A stretch of DNA of 64,000 nucleotides from Lichtheimia corymbifera B2541 (GCA_000697475.1 JNEU01001144.1:124001-188000); one strand, 5' to 3'. Positions 1 to 10,355 are shown, numbered from the stretch's first letter. A program made the numbers and translations. The notes: generated by a model from the letters alone, not told the origin.

Positions 1-448
1 AATTGCATCATAGTTATTATACTCCAAATTCCCTCACTCCACCCCCCAAAAAACACCATCACCATGACAACCCACCATCAAGACTACCCATAGGATGCTG
101 GATTCATCCCCTTCCATCCCTCTCTTTCATCATTACATTATTTATAGAATTGTGCATTGCCTTAATACATTATATCCTTCATCATCATTATCCTACCCGT
201 CGTGCAAAAAGGGGGTCTTCCATTGTAAAGGAGTGATCATCTTAATTTCTCACGCTATCATTCATGACGCATCGTGATTTTTCTTGTTGCTAATGTACAA
301 AACAAAAGTGCAGGAAGATTTAATGATTTGAACCGAGTGGCTGATATGTGAAAAAGAGAGAGTGTGTGTGTGTTGTGTGCGAGTGAGAGAGTGGGGTGGG
401 TGATTGATGAGGAGGAGTAATGGAAGAGCAACGAGAGAAAGAGAGATT
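1..448. other. Gene-free left edge
   Basis: No coding segment with convincing composition is seen. The stretch holds purine-rich and GT-rich simple sequence (around 355-385) just downstream of the stop of the next gene on the minus strand, so part of it is probably that gene's 3' untranslated region. Confidence 0.5.
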
Positions 449-1307
449 CTATCTATTCCTTCGATCTATCAAAAGTCTAGCGATGGGCCGTTGTCGTTTT
501 GCACGTTGCCGGTATTGTTGGATATGCATTGATTTTCTTCTTGCCTCAGATGCCGTCATTGCGTAAACAATAGGTCGACTAGCACCTCGTTTCCTTCCAA
601 GTTGCTGATCTTGTTGTTCGAGCTTCTCTTGCATCGCAGTGAGATAATCCACCACTTGATCGCTTTCGGGCATGTAATACGTTGGCAAATGCTGATCGAT
701 ATGTAATGCCTCGTCAAACCGTACTTCCATCTCGCCATGATATTCACCATCTTGTTGAGGAGGTTCAAAGGGTCTTAATTGCATCATATATTGTGCCAAT
801 GCTTCATCTGCTTCCTCTATCATCATCATCATCATCATCCTAGTATTAGTCTCTTTCATATATCCTATTTTCCTCCCACCAACACTTACCATGATCCTGG
901 GGTTCAGTGATACCAAGCATTTCTCGAATAGCTGCATTGGGCGGCGATGGATGATTACGAGTGGAAAAGAATGGACGCTCCTCTGACGATGAAAGGCCGA
1001 GCAGGGGTCGATGTAGGGAAAAGAAAGCATTGTGAGCGAACTCGGATTCGGGCATGTTGATTACAGGCATAAACGACAGATGTTGCTGTTGTGATTTCTG
1101 TTGTTCAGTCTCATGCTGTTGCACATTGCTCTTGTCTGTGGGTGGTATCTCTTGTTCTTGTTCGCTTTTGCTGTTGTTATTGCTGCTGCTACTACTACTG
1201 CTGCTGCCGTCGTTGCTACGGCCGTGGTATGAGGAGGAATAAAAACGACGAGTGGTAGCAAGAATAGCTTGATGTCTAGTGGGTAGTATACGACAAGCTG
1301 TTAACAT
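449..1307 (-). CDS. Putative mitochondrial protein, function unknown
   Basis: Two exons, 1307..890 and 816..449, joined across a 73-nt intron (donor GTAAGT at 889, branch-like ACTAAT, acceptor ATAG at 817) that keeps frame. I chose the ATG at 1307 rather than 1382 because it gives a presequence typical of mitochondrial import: MLTACRILPTRHQAILATTR, with Arg, Thr and Ser, no acids, then RFYSSS, a plausible processing site. After a Ser/Gln-rich stretch the second half is more ordered and ends in a strongly basic tail (RQRAKRQRPIARLLIDRRNR). Basic tail plus presequence would fit a mitoribosomal or mitochondrial nucleic-acid-binding protein, but I do not recognise the family. About 261 residues. 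Confidence 0.6.
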
Positions 1308-2245
1308 GTTGTATGTGCGGGGTGTGTGTGAGAGAGTGATAAATGAAAGGAAGAAGGGATAGTGGCGTGAGTCATTCGGCACAGCAACTTAACGGAGAAG
1401 GAAATCTAAAAGTGACTAATAACCCTGCTCAACCAAAGAACAATGACATTTCATCCCAGCAACACTCGACAACATTACCTTGAAAAAGAACAACCGTTCC
1501 ATGTTTAAGAATCAACTAGCCGCCCATAATTGGGATCCACCCTAGCACACACATGTCTACATAAAAGTCACACGCTTTGCTATATTCCTCGAGTATTACA
1601 TACTTACCCAGACAATGGCTGCATATCTTATAACAAAGAACAGCAAGCAATCATTGGTCTCTTTATTCTCTCTGTGCAACCCGATATACCAGGAAATGTA
1701 TTATTTAAAAGCTCCCCTTCCGTTCTATCCATACCACCTGTGTTTGTTTACATTGATGCTGCAAATCTGAATCGTTCGGTTAACACCATTTGCTTCGTGC
1801 ATTGACACGTGTCCCTGGAATTTTATGCGATGTGATGATGCTCCCAAAAGTAGGCTGATGATGATGTCGGCTTAAAAGTAAACTTAACCCAGACCCACTT
1901 TACTTGGTATATATGTTACGCCATCATGCAAGAAGAAGTCGGCGGTATCATAGCAACCGGGTTGTTTATCTATCCCATAATAGTTAACGCATTTACCAGC
2001 GATTGCCGGTAGATATCAAGCTCTACATGCTTCACTTGGTTTCAGGTTCAGAATGGCCATCATTTGTCATTTCAACGCTTGGTGGTAGGACAGTGCGCAT
2101 TTCTAGCCAAATAAGGTTTGTGCAACAACGTCACATGAGAGTTTATTCCCTCCAATTGAGCGCTTTATTTACTGAGCAAAAGATACATTTACAAATTGTT
2201 GTCACACAGCATAAAGCATGTGTCCATCATTCAACTGGGATGAAT
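1308..2245. other. Intergenic, no gene seen
   Basis: Between the start of the mitochondrial-protein gene and the stop of FEN1. It contains the 5' leader of the former and the FEN1 3' region; short open frames here show no family resemblance. Confidence 0.4.
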
Positions 2246-3780
2246 CTATTTCTTGCGTTTGTTCTTGGGCTTGCCTTTCGCCTAAATGAAATGATGAGAA
2301 TGGTAACCTACGTATCGCTTGTATGAAGCTTACCTCGGGTGCTTCTTTCCTCTTCTTGAGAGCATTGCCTGAGGCGGGAGAAGGTTTGGAGGGAACGGAT
2401 CTGAAAAAGTCACTCATCCGACTCTGCGTAGCTGCTTTGACGTTCTTGGTAAGCTTCTCACAGGATTTGCGAATACGATCCTCACTATTACATTAAATAT
2501 CAGTGCCATCCCACCTCATCTCAACGATACCTTCATTTTACCTGAAACCCTTTTCCTTGACCATGAAATCGACAATGGCTTCCACATCAGGCAATTCCCA
2601 TTTGAGTTCGACTTTGTCGGTTGAAGGCAAGACGTCAGGCACTCTGAAGAGTTCGCGTGCTTCATCGTATTTCCATTCCTTTGGCACGTTTTCACGCAGT
2701 TTTTCAGGTAAATGCTTCAAAGCCTCGTCAATTGTCTTGTGTTCCTTGATCAAGCTATATGCACGTGCAGGTCCAACGCCCTTGATGCTGTCAACATAAT
2801 CGCAGCCAAGCATGATACACAAATCAATGAACTAGAGGTATCGTCCAATATCAGCATTTGGGAATGAATCTTATCAACCTTGCCCTACCTCTTCATGTGA
2901 TAATCCTAATCCTTCCAATGCTTTATCCAAATGCACTTCGTCAATGGGCATCTTGCGTTGTTCCGAAAATGTCAAATGGCGTAATAAGCGTGGTGAACCA
3001 AAAGTCAACGTATCCATATCCTCAGACGCAGCGGCAAATACAAGATTGGCTTTGGCCAAAGCAGCACATTGAGCTTCAGCTTCGCATGGGGCCTATATAT
3101 TATGTTAGTGACCACTGTTTCATCATGAATAGATAGTGTTTACTTGCCTCGACATAGGGAATGCCCATAAGCTTGAGTAATCGCTTGCATTCATCATTGT
3201 GCTCCTTTGTGACCCTGACAGTGCGCTTGGTATAGCGTGCCACCTCCTCACTCGTACCTTGATTGTAGAAATGCATGAGTGACCCCACCCACTTGTACAT
3301 GGATCATTCCTTACTTACCAACTTCATTAGCCTCTTCCAAACTTGCTTGAGCCTCTTCTTTACGTGCTTTGCGTTTAGCCAACTAGATTCTGTGTGAGTT
3401 ACATAATGAAACGACAGTGAAAGTAAATCATCTTACCTCGCCGGATTTCATGGTCGGGGGTTTGCCGTCAAAGACATATACTGGTTTTATGCCGTTGTCT
3501 ACCATCCTCACTGTTCGATAAAACATGCCCATAAGATGACTAAAAGTTGTCGTCAGCAATATGATATCATACAAAGGTCATTGAAAAGATACCTCGTGGT
3601 TTCACCCTGCTCATTCGTAAGCATTTGGCCGTCTTGTTGTCGTACAGCAATCATAAACTGATAAATACTCATCGACGCGTCGATCGCTACTTTGCGTCCG
3701 AAATAGCTGTCAATGCTGTGGCTCTTGATGGCATCAGGTGCATGCTCTGAAATCAGCTTTGTAAGACCGTGAATACCCAT
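2246..3780 (-). CDS. FEN1: Flap endonuclease 1 (FEN1/Rad27)
   Basis: Structure-specific 5' nuclease that removes 5' flaps during Okazaki fragment maturation and long-patch base excision repair, acting with PCNA in the nucleus. It begins [20 protein letters not shown], the family N terminus whose Gly2 sits near the active site. The N-terminal nuclease half has [12 protein letters not shown] and VYVFDGKPP; the internal half has [18 protein letters not shown] and [14 protein letters not shown], carrying the metal-binding acidic residues and helix-hairpin-helix. The last exons give a Lys-rich tail ([10 protein letters not shown]) after an FFRSVP-type stretch. Exons run from 3780 in about eight pieces with introns of about 50-70 nt; clear junctions are 3539, 3437, 3382, 3319, 2334 and 2281. 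No frame break is visible. The nearest gene downstream on the same strand is 0.9 kb away. Confidence 0.95.
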
Positions 3781-4634
3781 GGTGATTGGCTTGGATCACT
3801 GCAAGGGAAAGGAGAAGAAAAAAAAAGACAATAGCTTCTGTGGCGCGCGGTGTGCGATTGATTGTAAATGTAAGTTGTCCAGTGACCGGTTGACGAAGTA
3901 CCCACCTTGGTCCACGATACCTTGATCCTTAGTTACAAGAGGATAGCCTATTTAGAGTATTCTATATGTTTAATCCAACCTCATTCCTGTATCATAAAGA
4001 CATTGATCCACATCTGCCGGCTGCCATGGTGTTTGTATTTCTCGAGTTATAAAAGGCAGCGAGTTTTCTGCCGTATATCCATAATACAATATCTGAATCA
4101 TAAGAGGAACATGTGCTACGGCTTTATTGACAAGATCCAATTACAAAAAAAGGGAAGTGAGCTATACTATTGCATACAGCCTTTGTTCAAGACACAATGA
4201 ATCAATCAGATCCTCTTCCTTCTTCTCAACATCCACAACTGGATATGCCTCTCCAATCCTGCATAAACTTGGATGCATTGATATAGAAAGCCTCTATCTT
4301 CTGGGCATGCATTGTGCCAAGATGGACGTGAAATAGCACTTGACGCGTGATCGATTTATATGCATGGGGCGTCATTACATGGATTTGGATGATGATTGTT
4401 GTACATACATGACTAGCAGGTTGCATAAAGGGTGATGATGATGTTGATGATAGCTGCCATGGAATAGGGTGTAAGGTACGATAACTGGATGCACCCAATC
4501 GATCAGGGTGATAGCATCGAGCATAATGGCCAAGTAGACAATGGCTGCACTCTTTTTTTCCACGCGTTGTATTATCCATTTCCCTCCAACCCATCCACCA
4601 ATATCCATATCCATATCCATATCCATAAGAAGTT
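3781..4634. other. Intergenic, left border of repeat island
   Basis: FEN1 promoter side followed by AT-rich DNA with no convincing coding segment. A short tandem array of an ATCCAT-type hexamer lies near 4602-4626, just before the segmental duplication begins. Confidence 0.4.
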
Positions 4635-5330
4635 GTATGTATTGAAGCAAGTTGCTACACGTAAATAAAGCTGCTATATACAATGGCTATCTGCTGTCCA
4701 CGTGAACAAGGCGGTAAGGCAAGTTGATACAAGGAAAGAACGCTGGTCGAGATAATGGGGTCAGGCGCGCTAATAGCAATTGTTGGATGAATGCTGTTAC
4801 GATTGGTTGTGGCAGAGGAGCGTGCATGAGCGTGTGTTGATCAACTCATGTGTTGTAGAAGTGTGACAAGAAGGCTGTGTACACGCCACGAAGTTGCCAT
4901 TCAGTCAAAGACAGTAGGATCAAGACAGTTGTAGGATTGACATGATGGGTTGAGAAAGGACAATCGTTCGCAGATGGTAGCTGTACTTGAATGGGCCAGC
5001 AGTTGAGAATGGGGAGAAGAGGAAGATAAAGTGGGTGGAAGAGATGGAAATTAAATCCGCCAGGCAGTCAGACATACATCTATATGCACTGATATCAATG
5101 CATGATATTGGGATTACCTGTTTCGAACCTCAAACTCTCAGACAATATGCTTTAGGGCATGCTGAACAACTTTGTATTAATAAAGAACCCACACTTCATT
5201 TGAAAATTTCGAAAGGGAGAGCAAAATGTGTGGTTTACTATGATGGCCGGAAATTGGGAAAGCGCCGGATTGATGGAAAAGTCAATTAGTATGTAGTTTC
5301 TTGGGATTCCCCATTTCGCACTTGAAACTT
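4635..5330 (+). repeat. Segmental duplication, copy 1
   Basis: About 0.7 kb that aligns colinearly with about 8981-9660. Shared landmarks in order are GTATGTATT, ACAATGGCTATCTGCTGT, the stretch around GAGATAATGG, ACAAGAAGGCTGTG, CCATTCAGTC, GATGGGTTGA, CAATCGTTCGCAG, AGCAGTTGAGAATGGG / AACAGTTGAGAATGGG, and GGTTTACTATGATGG. The copies differ by many substitutions and small indels, so the event is not recent. No coding frame is preserved across both, and no terminal inverted repeat or target-site duplication was seen at the ends. Confidence 0.8.
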
Positions 5331-5733
5331 GGTCAGAAGGTACTCTCGCACATGCTGATCAACTCCATTCATTTAAAAACCGCATGGTTCATTATGAACA
5401 TTTTGAATGCGGGCGAGCCCAAATGTAGGAGAAAAGCAGAGTCGGCGCTCCTGTTCCCCGAGATTGCCCACATCGAATCTGAAACTTTTACATAACACCC
5501 TTTCGACCACGCCGAGCAATTTCGTTCTCATAAAGACCCCAGAGTTCATTATGAAAATTTCGAATGGTGGAGAGACGACGAATGGGTGAAAACATAAATA
5601 GGGTGTACGCGCCGTGCGCGCCGATATTGCCCACAGCGACCTCGAAACTTGGCCAGGTGGTGCTCTCGATCATGCTGATCAACATCGTTCTCATAAAGCC
5701 TCCACACATCATTATAGAAATTTGGAGAAACAG
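5132..5733 (+). repeat. Array of ~90-bp 'U' repeat units, left cluster
   Basis: Four plus-oriented copies at about 5132-5212, 5321-5408, 5477-5566 and 5643-5733. Each reads, from 5' to 3', a GAAACTT-like start, a variable AAGGT.CTC block, GCTGATCAAC (or GCCGAGCAA), a T-rich step, AAAGA.CC or AAAAACCGC, then TTCATTATGA and an AATTT end. Similarity decays towards unit edges. The same unit recurs inverted and direct in the palindromes to the right and again at 9460-10355. I do not recognise the family; it has no tRNA-like box A or box B that I can find. Confidence 0.75.
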
Positions 5734-5735
5734 GC

Positions 5736-6459
5736 ACCTTTATGTTTTTACATATGCTGTAAGCGTGATGCTATATGACAAGTGGTGTTTGCTCATTGTC
5801 AGGTAGGTATACCCCGATAGTGCCGAAGATGCAGACGGACTTCTTTGTGCAACACAGCTCATTTGCATGATACTTCACAATGAACAAACGCCACCTATCA
5901 GATAGCATCACGCTTACAGCATATGTAAAACATAAAGTTGAATGTATCTCTAAACTTTACAATGAAACGCGGGCTCTTCAATCGAACAAAGTTGCTCGGC
6001 TGGGTGAGCGCACCTTGGGTGCAAGTTTCACGATCAACGTCGACGATCCTAGATTTCGCAATGTCACCACCAGCCTCCTCGAAAAAAATTCAAGAGGTCG
6101 ACCTCAAGTTCAACTTTGGCTGGTGGTGACATTCGGTGAATCTAGGATCGTCGACGTTGATCGTGAAACTTGCACCCAAGGTGCGCTTCACCCAGCCGAG
6201 CAACTTTGTTCGATTGAAGAGCCCGCGTTTCATTGTAAAGTTTAGAGATACATTCAACTTTATGTTTTACATATGCTGTAAGCGTGATGCTATATGATAG
6301 GTGGCGTTTGTTCATTGTGAAGTATCATGCAAATGAGCTGTGTTGCACAAAGAAGTCCGTCTGCATCTTCGGCACTATCGGGGTTTACCTACTTGACAAT
6401 GAGCAAACACCACTTGTCATATAGCATCACGCTTACAGCATATGTAAAACCTAAAGGTG
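5736..6459. repeat. Long palindrome 1 (near-perfect inverted repeat)
   Basis: Left arm 5736-6075 is the reverse complement of right arm 6118-6459 over about 340 bp with only scattered differences; the spacer 6076-6117 holds a GAGGTCGACCTC palindrome. Each arm contains a ~70-bp 'A' block (TATGTTTTACATATGCTGTA followed by AGCGTGATGCTATATGA), an 'X' block (with AAGATGCAGACGG) and one U unit, and the A block itself appears in both orientations inside each arm, so palindromes are nested. Homology continues outwards into neighbouring U units at lower identity. Transcription across it would give a very stable hairpin RNA. Confidence 0.85.
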
Positions 6460-6840
6460 AATGTATCTCTAAACTTTACAATGAAACATGGGGTCTTCAA
6501 TCGAACAAAGTTGCTCGGCTGGGTGGAGCGCACCTTGGGTGCAAGTTTCACGATCGTCCTGGCCAATCTCAGATCCACCCAATGTCACCACCAGCCAAAC
6601 TGAATCAGGTCGACCTCTTGAATTTTTTCGAGGAGGCTGGTGGTGACATTGCGAAATCTAGGATCGTCGACGTTGATCGTGAAACTTGCACCCAAGGTGC
6701 GCCTGACTCCGCCGCGCAACTTTCTTCGATTGAGGACCCCACGTTTCATTGTAAAGTTTAGAAGTACAGACACCTTTATGTTTTACATATGCTGTAACCA
6801 TGGTGCTATATGAAAAGTGGTCTTTGTTCATTGTCAAGTA
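6400..6840. repeat. Long palindrome 2
   Basis: A(-) and U(-) at about 6400-6560 face U(+) and A(+) at about 6672-6840 across a spacer centred near 6612. It shares its left A block with the right arm of palindrome 1. The central spacer lies in the opposite orientation to that of palindromes 1 and 3, and its two flanks carry different sequence variants (a GGCCAATCTCAGATCC type on the left, an AACGTCGACGATCCTAG type, in inverse, on the right), as if exchange had occurred between neighbouring units. Confidence 0.8.
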
Positions 6841-6939
6841 GCTAGACCGTAATACAGCCAAAGATGCAGAGGCGTGTTTGTGTATCTGAGCCAAAAAAGT
6901 CAGCACTTCAGGGACAATGCATGACAGGTACGCAACGTC

Positions 6940-7300
6940 ATTTCCAATGCATACATTGGCAGCTAACATGCACTTTTTTCCATTCCGGTTTCTCCCCAAT
7001 CCACTTGATGGTGATGATGCACCTGCTCCAGACATTCATGTCCATCATTCGACTTTCTTGATCCGAGCTGGTTTGACCGAGTTACGCTCAAACAAAGAGC
7101 ATATCAGCCCATACATGCAGCATACACTATCTACCTCAACTGATGTCTCTTTATTTGAGCGTAACTCAGCCAAATCAGCTCGGATCAAGGCAATTGAATC
7201 ATGGAAATGATCGACTGGAGTAGGCGCATCATTCCCATCGAGTGGATTGGGCAAAAGCTGGAATGGAAAAAAGTATGTTAGGTGCCAATGCATGACCGTT
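6940..7300. repeat. Nested palindrome in the island's middle
   Basis: Arms about 6945-7100 and 7150-7300 are inverted copies, roughly four-fifths identical by eye, unrelated to the U and A blocks on either side. Read outwards-in, both arms stay open in one frame and give similar peptides (LPNPLDG.DAP.P, then LIRA.L.ELRSNKE), so the arms may be relics of a protein-coding fragment inserted twice in inverse orientation. It separates the A(+) block ending near 6840 from the A(-) block starting near 7402. Confidence 0.7.
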
Positions 7301-7401
7301 ATTGAATCGTCCATTGACTATCATGCATTCGCCCTTTATGTTAACCTCAAACAGATGTGCTACATAAACACGCCCCTCTGCATCTTTGGCTCTGTTAGGC
7401 T

Positions 7402-7860
7402 TAAGCTACTTGACAATCAACAAAGACCACTTGCCATATAGCATCATGGTTAAAGCATATGTAAAACATAAAGATGCCTGTATCTCTAAACTGTACGATG
7501 AAACGTGGGGTCTACAATCGAACAAAGTTGCGCGGAGTGGCCAAGCGCACCTTGTGTGCAAGTTTCACGATCGTCGTGGCCATTCTCAGATTCACCCAAT
7601 GTCACCAACAGCCTAGTCGAAAAAAATTCAAGAGGTCGAGCAGGTCAACTTTGGCTGGTGGCGACATTGGGTGAATCTGAGAATGGCCACGACGATCGTG
7701 AAACTTCTACACAAGATACTTTCGGCCCTGACGAGCAACTTTGTTCGATTAAAGACCCCACGTTTCATTGTAAAGTTTAGAGATACAGGCATCTTTATGT
7801 TTTACATATGCTGTAAGCATGATAGTATATAAAAGGTGGTCTTTGTTCATTGTCAATTAT
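7402..7860. repeat. Long palindrome 3
   Basis: A(-) 7402-7470 and U(-) to about 7575 mirror U(+) 7695-7785 and A(+) 7790-7860; both inner flanks carry the same variant (GGCCATTCTCAGATTCACCC on the left, its complement on the right). The last A block has drifted to give a TATATAAAAGG TATA-like string near 7829. After 7860 only a diverged X block (AAAGATGCAGAAAG) remains, which marks the right end of the palindrome series. Confidence 0.8.
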
Positions 7861-8502
7861 CTCTCATATTAGAGCTAAAGATGCAGAAAGAACGCGTTTG
7901 TACAATAAGCCGAGAGGGCGGGTGCTCGGAGAGTAAATCTTATTGGTGGAAATTTGCATAATGGTTCCTGCCCCTATAATAAGGTCCGCGTGTGATAGAC
8001 CGTATGGAACCAATGGTATGGTTAACAAGCCAAAATAATTAGTGCATCCGAGCGTATTCGTGTGAAAGAATGGCGGGGGCGATGGCATTGCCTGTCTTCA
8101 GAGATCCTATCATATAAGGTCATACATAACAAAATAGCGCATGCTGGAGGTTGTCATCATACGAAAGCATATGTATGTACCTGTGTCATATGGTATCATA
8201 GCCCACTCTTTCTTAAACATAATCACTTAAGCTTACAGTGAGTCAAAGTTGTGTAGCATGCATTATTGTTGGGTACCATTACTAGGGGTTTATTATCTTT
8301 GAAAATACGAACGTCTATTTAAACCTGTGTACAATCCTGCTGCCTATCGTCTATCAGCATAACAACAAGGAAGTTTTAATGAATGTAATGTGATGAAAAC
8401 AACACAAGCGTCTAGATACAAGGAAGTAGACTATCTAAACTTCTATCCTGCCTTTCATTCCAGAAACTAGCCAAGTGGATCACATAGAAGCGGTGGGTAA
8501 CA
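7861..8502. other. Gap inside repeat island
   Basis: Starts with a diverged X block, then AT-rich sequence with no recognisable gene or repeat. Confidence 0.35.
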
Positions 8503-8895
8503 TTATCGTTGCGTCATTGAATCATTGGTTGCTACCGTCGTAAACATCTTCGTCCAGGGTTGCAAACTAGCTGCTGTGCGTGCCTTGGCTCCAACATCCA
8601 ATATCATCCATGGCGGCAAACTGGCCTTCGTAAATAATACAAGCCGTCTCATCCATGCCATCCAATCCATCATCATGCTCAACCGCATCCACGCAACATG
8701 ATCCATCCTTCCTGCTGACGACATACAAAGTAACCAAATCGACATTTCAGGACCATCCACCACTGTGCTTGATTGAATCCATCCATCCATAACCAATGCA
8801 AGTCCAATACGTTGATACAAAGAACTCATGCGATCGCTTGCTGACATGCTTCCTTTTCCACCTGCCAGTTGGTCAATCGCTTCCTTGTTCGCTTT
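8503..8895 (-). pseudogene. Orphan coding segment, possible gene relic
   Basis: An open segment that starts right after a good splice acceptor (GCGATAG, ending at 8896) and runs 130 codons to a stop at 8503. Its composition is protein-like (for example GKGSMSASDRMSSLYQRIGL, then ALVMDGWIQ, and later LFTKASLPPWMILDVG). No upstream exon or start with matching character is visible before the segmental duplication begins at about 8981. It may be the 3' part of a gene cut by rearrangement, or a lone exon of a gene I cannot complete. The family is not recognised. Confidence 0.3.
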
Positions 8896-8980
8896 CTATC
8901 GCCGCTCAACATGTGAAGAATGCTTGTATTGCGCAATAGTAGTAGTTGATGGCTGATATGGCGTCGTCCACAAGGATCCG

Positions 8981-9660
8981 TATGTATTAACGCCAAGTTG
9001 TTACATGTGAATAAAGCAGCTTCTGTACAATGGCTATCTGCTGTTCACATAGAAAAGGCTGCAAGGCATGCTGCTGCAAGTAAAGAATGCTGTTTGAGAT
9101 AATGGTGTAAAGGGAACGCTAATAGCAACTGCTGGAATGAATGCTATTACGAGTGGTTGTGGCGGATGAGAGTGTAAGAGAGTGTGTTGTAATAGAGTTA
9201 CAAGAAGGCTGTGCACATGCCATGGACATGCCCATTCAGTCGAAGACAATCGGATCAAGGCAGTTGCAGCATTGATATGATGGGTTGAAGCAGCGCAATC
9301 GTTCGCAGGTGGTAGTTGTAGTTGAATGGGGCAACAGTTGAGAATGGGAAGAATAGGCAAGAAGCAAGGAGTGGGAAGAGCTGGAAATTTAAGTTGGTAG
9401 ACCTGTCAGGCATGTCCATGCACACTGCAAATTCATCCATGATCTTGAGATCGCTCACTTTGAACCTGAAACTTTCACACAAGATACTCCTGGACATGCT
9501 GATCAACTTTGTCTTAATAAAGAACCCACACTTCATTTAAAAATTTTGAATGGGAGGGTATAACGTGGGGTTTACTATGATGGACGGAAATTCCGCACCC
9601 CGCCGGAATCCATGAAATGTCATTTAGTATGGATTACCTTGGCATTACCCACCTGGAACT
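8981..9660 (+). repeat. Segmental duplication, copy 2
   Basis: Direct-orientation partner of 4635-5330, with the same order of landmarks. At its right end it runs into the second cluster of U units just as copy 1 does, so the duplicated block included at least one or two U units. The pair brackets the palindrome series. Confidence 0.8.
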
Positions 9661-10355
9661 TGAAACTTGGTATGAAGGTTCTCTGGGTCATGCTGATCAA
9701 CTCCATTCATTTAAAAACCGCATGCTTCATTATGATGTTCTTATGAATCAGACGGCCCAAATACAGGACGGACGGAACGCAAATAGGGTGCATAGTGCAC
9801 ACCCCCGCGGTTGTCCACTTCCATTGTGAAACTTTGTTCTGCCGGTCGGGCTTCGACGTGCTGATCATCTCCATTCATTTAAAAACCACATGCTTCATTG
9901 TGAGAATTTGAATGGGAGCGTCCGACAATGAACGGACCAGAATGTATATAGGGTGGACGGCCCATGACCTCGAGATTGCACACCACAAACTTGAAACTTT
10001 CACACAATATGCTCCTGGATACGCTAATCAACTTTGTCTTAATAATGAATCCACACTTCATTTAAAGATCTTGAATGGGAAGGTATAATGTGGGGTTTAC
10101 TATGACCGGCGGAATTTCCGTACCCCGCCCGAATCCATGAAATGTCATTTAGTATGCATAATCTTGGGATTCCCCATATCGTACATGAAACTTGGTCAGA
10201 AGGTTCGCTAGGTCATGCTGATCATCTTCATTCATTTAAAAACTGCATTCTTCATTATGATGTTTTTATGAATGTGCACGCCCCCGCGATTGTCCATCTC
10301 CATCGTGAAACTTGGTCAGAAGGTTCGCTAGGACATGCCGATGAACTTGGTTCAA
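9460..10355 (+). repeat. Array of ~90-bp 'U' repeat units, right cluster
   Basis: Six plus-oriented units at about 9467-9550, 9660-9750, 9826-9912, 9992-10080, 10187-10270 and a truncated one at 10303-10355. On top of this a longer direct duplication is evident: the block from about 9467 to 9700 matches about 9992-10220, including GTGGGGTTTACTATGA and ATCCATGAAATGTCATTTAG, giving a higher-order period of about 525 bp. Direct order here contrasts with the inverted order between 5.7 and 7.9 kb. Confidence 0.75.

Noticed and set aside
3..277. Short plus-strand open frames at the left edge
   Set aside because: They are rich in His, Ser and Pro from CAT/TCC repeats and show no start context or family.
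5880..7780. Open frames of 60-140 codons through the palindromes
   Set aside because: They read across the same repeat in both orientations and give unrelated peptides from each copy, so they reflect repeat sequence rather than genes; only the central 6940-7300 arms keep a shared peptide.
4635..9660. LTR retrotransposon with the duplicated blocks as LTRs
   Set aside because: No TG...CA ends, no primer-binding site and no gag or pol frames between the copies were seen.
5132..10355. CRISPR-like array
   Set aside because: Repeats are ~90 bp, diverged, in both orientations and without unique spacers of constant length; the genome is fungal.
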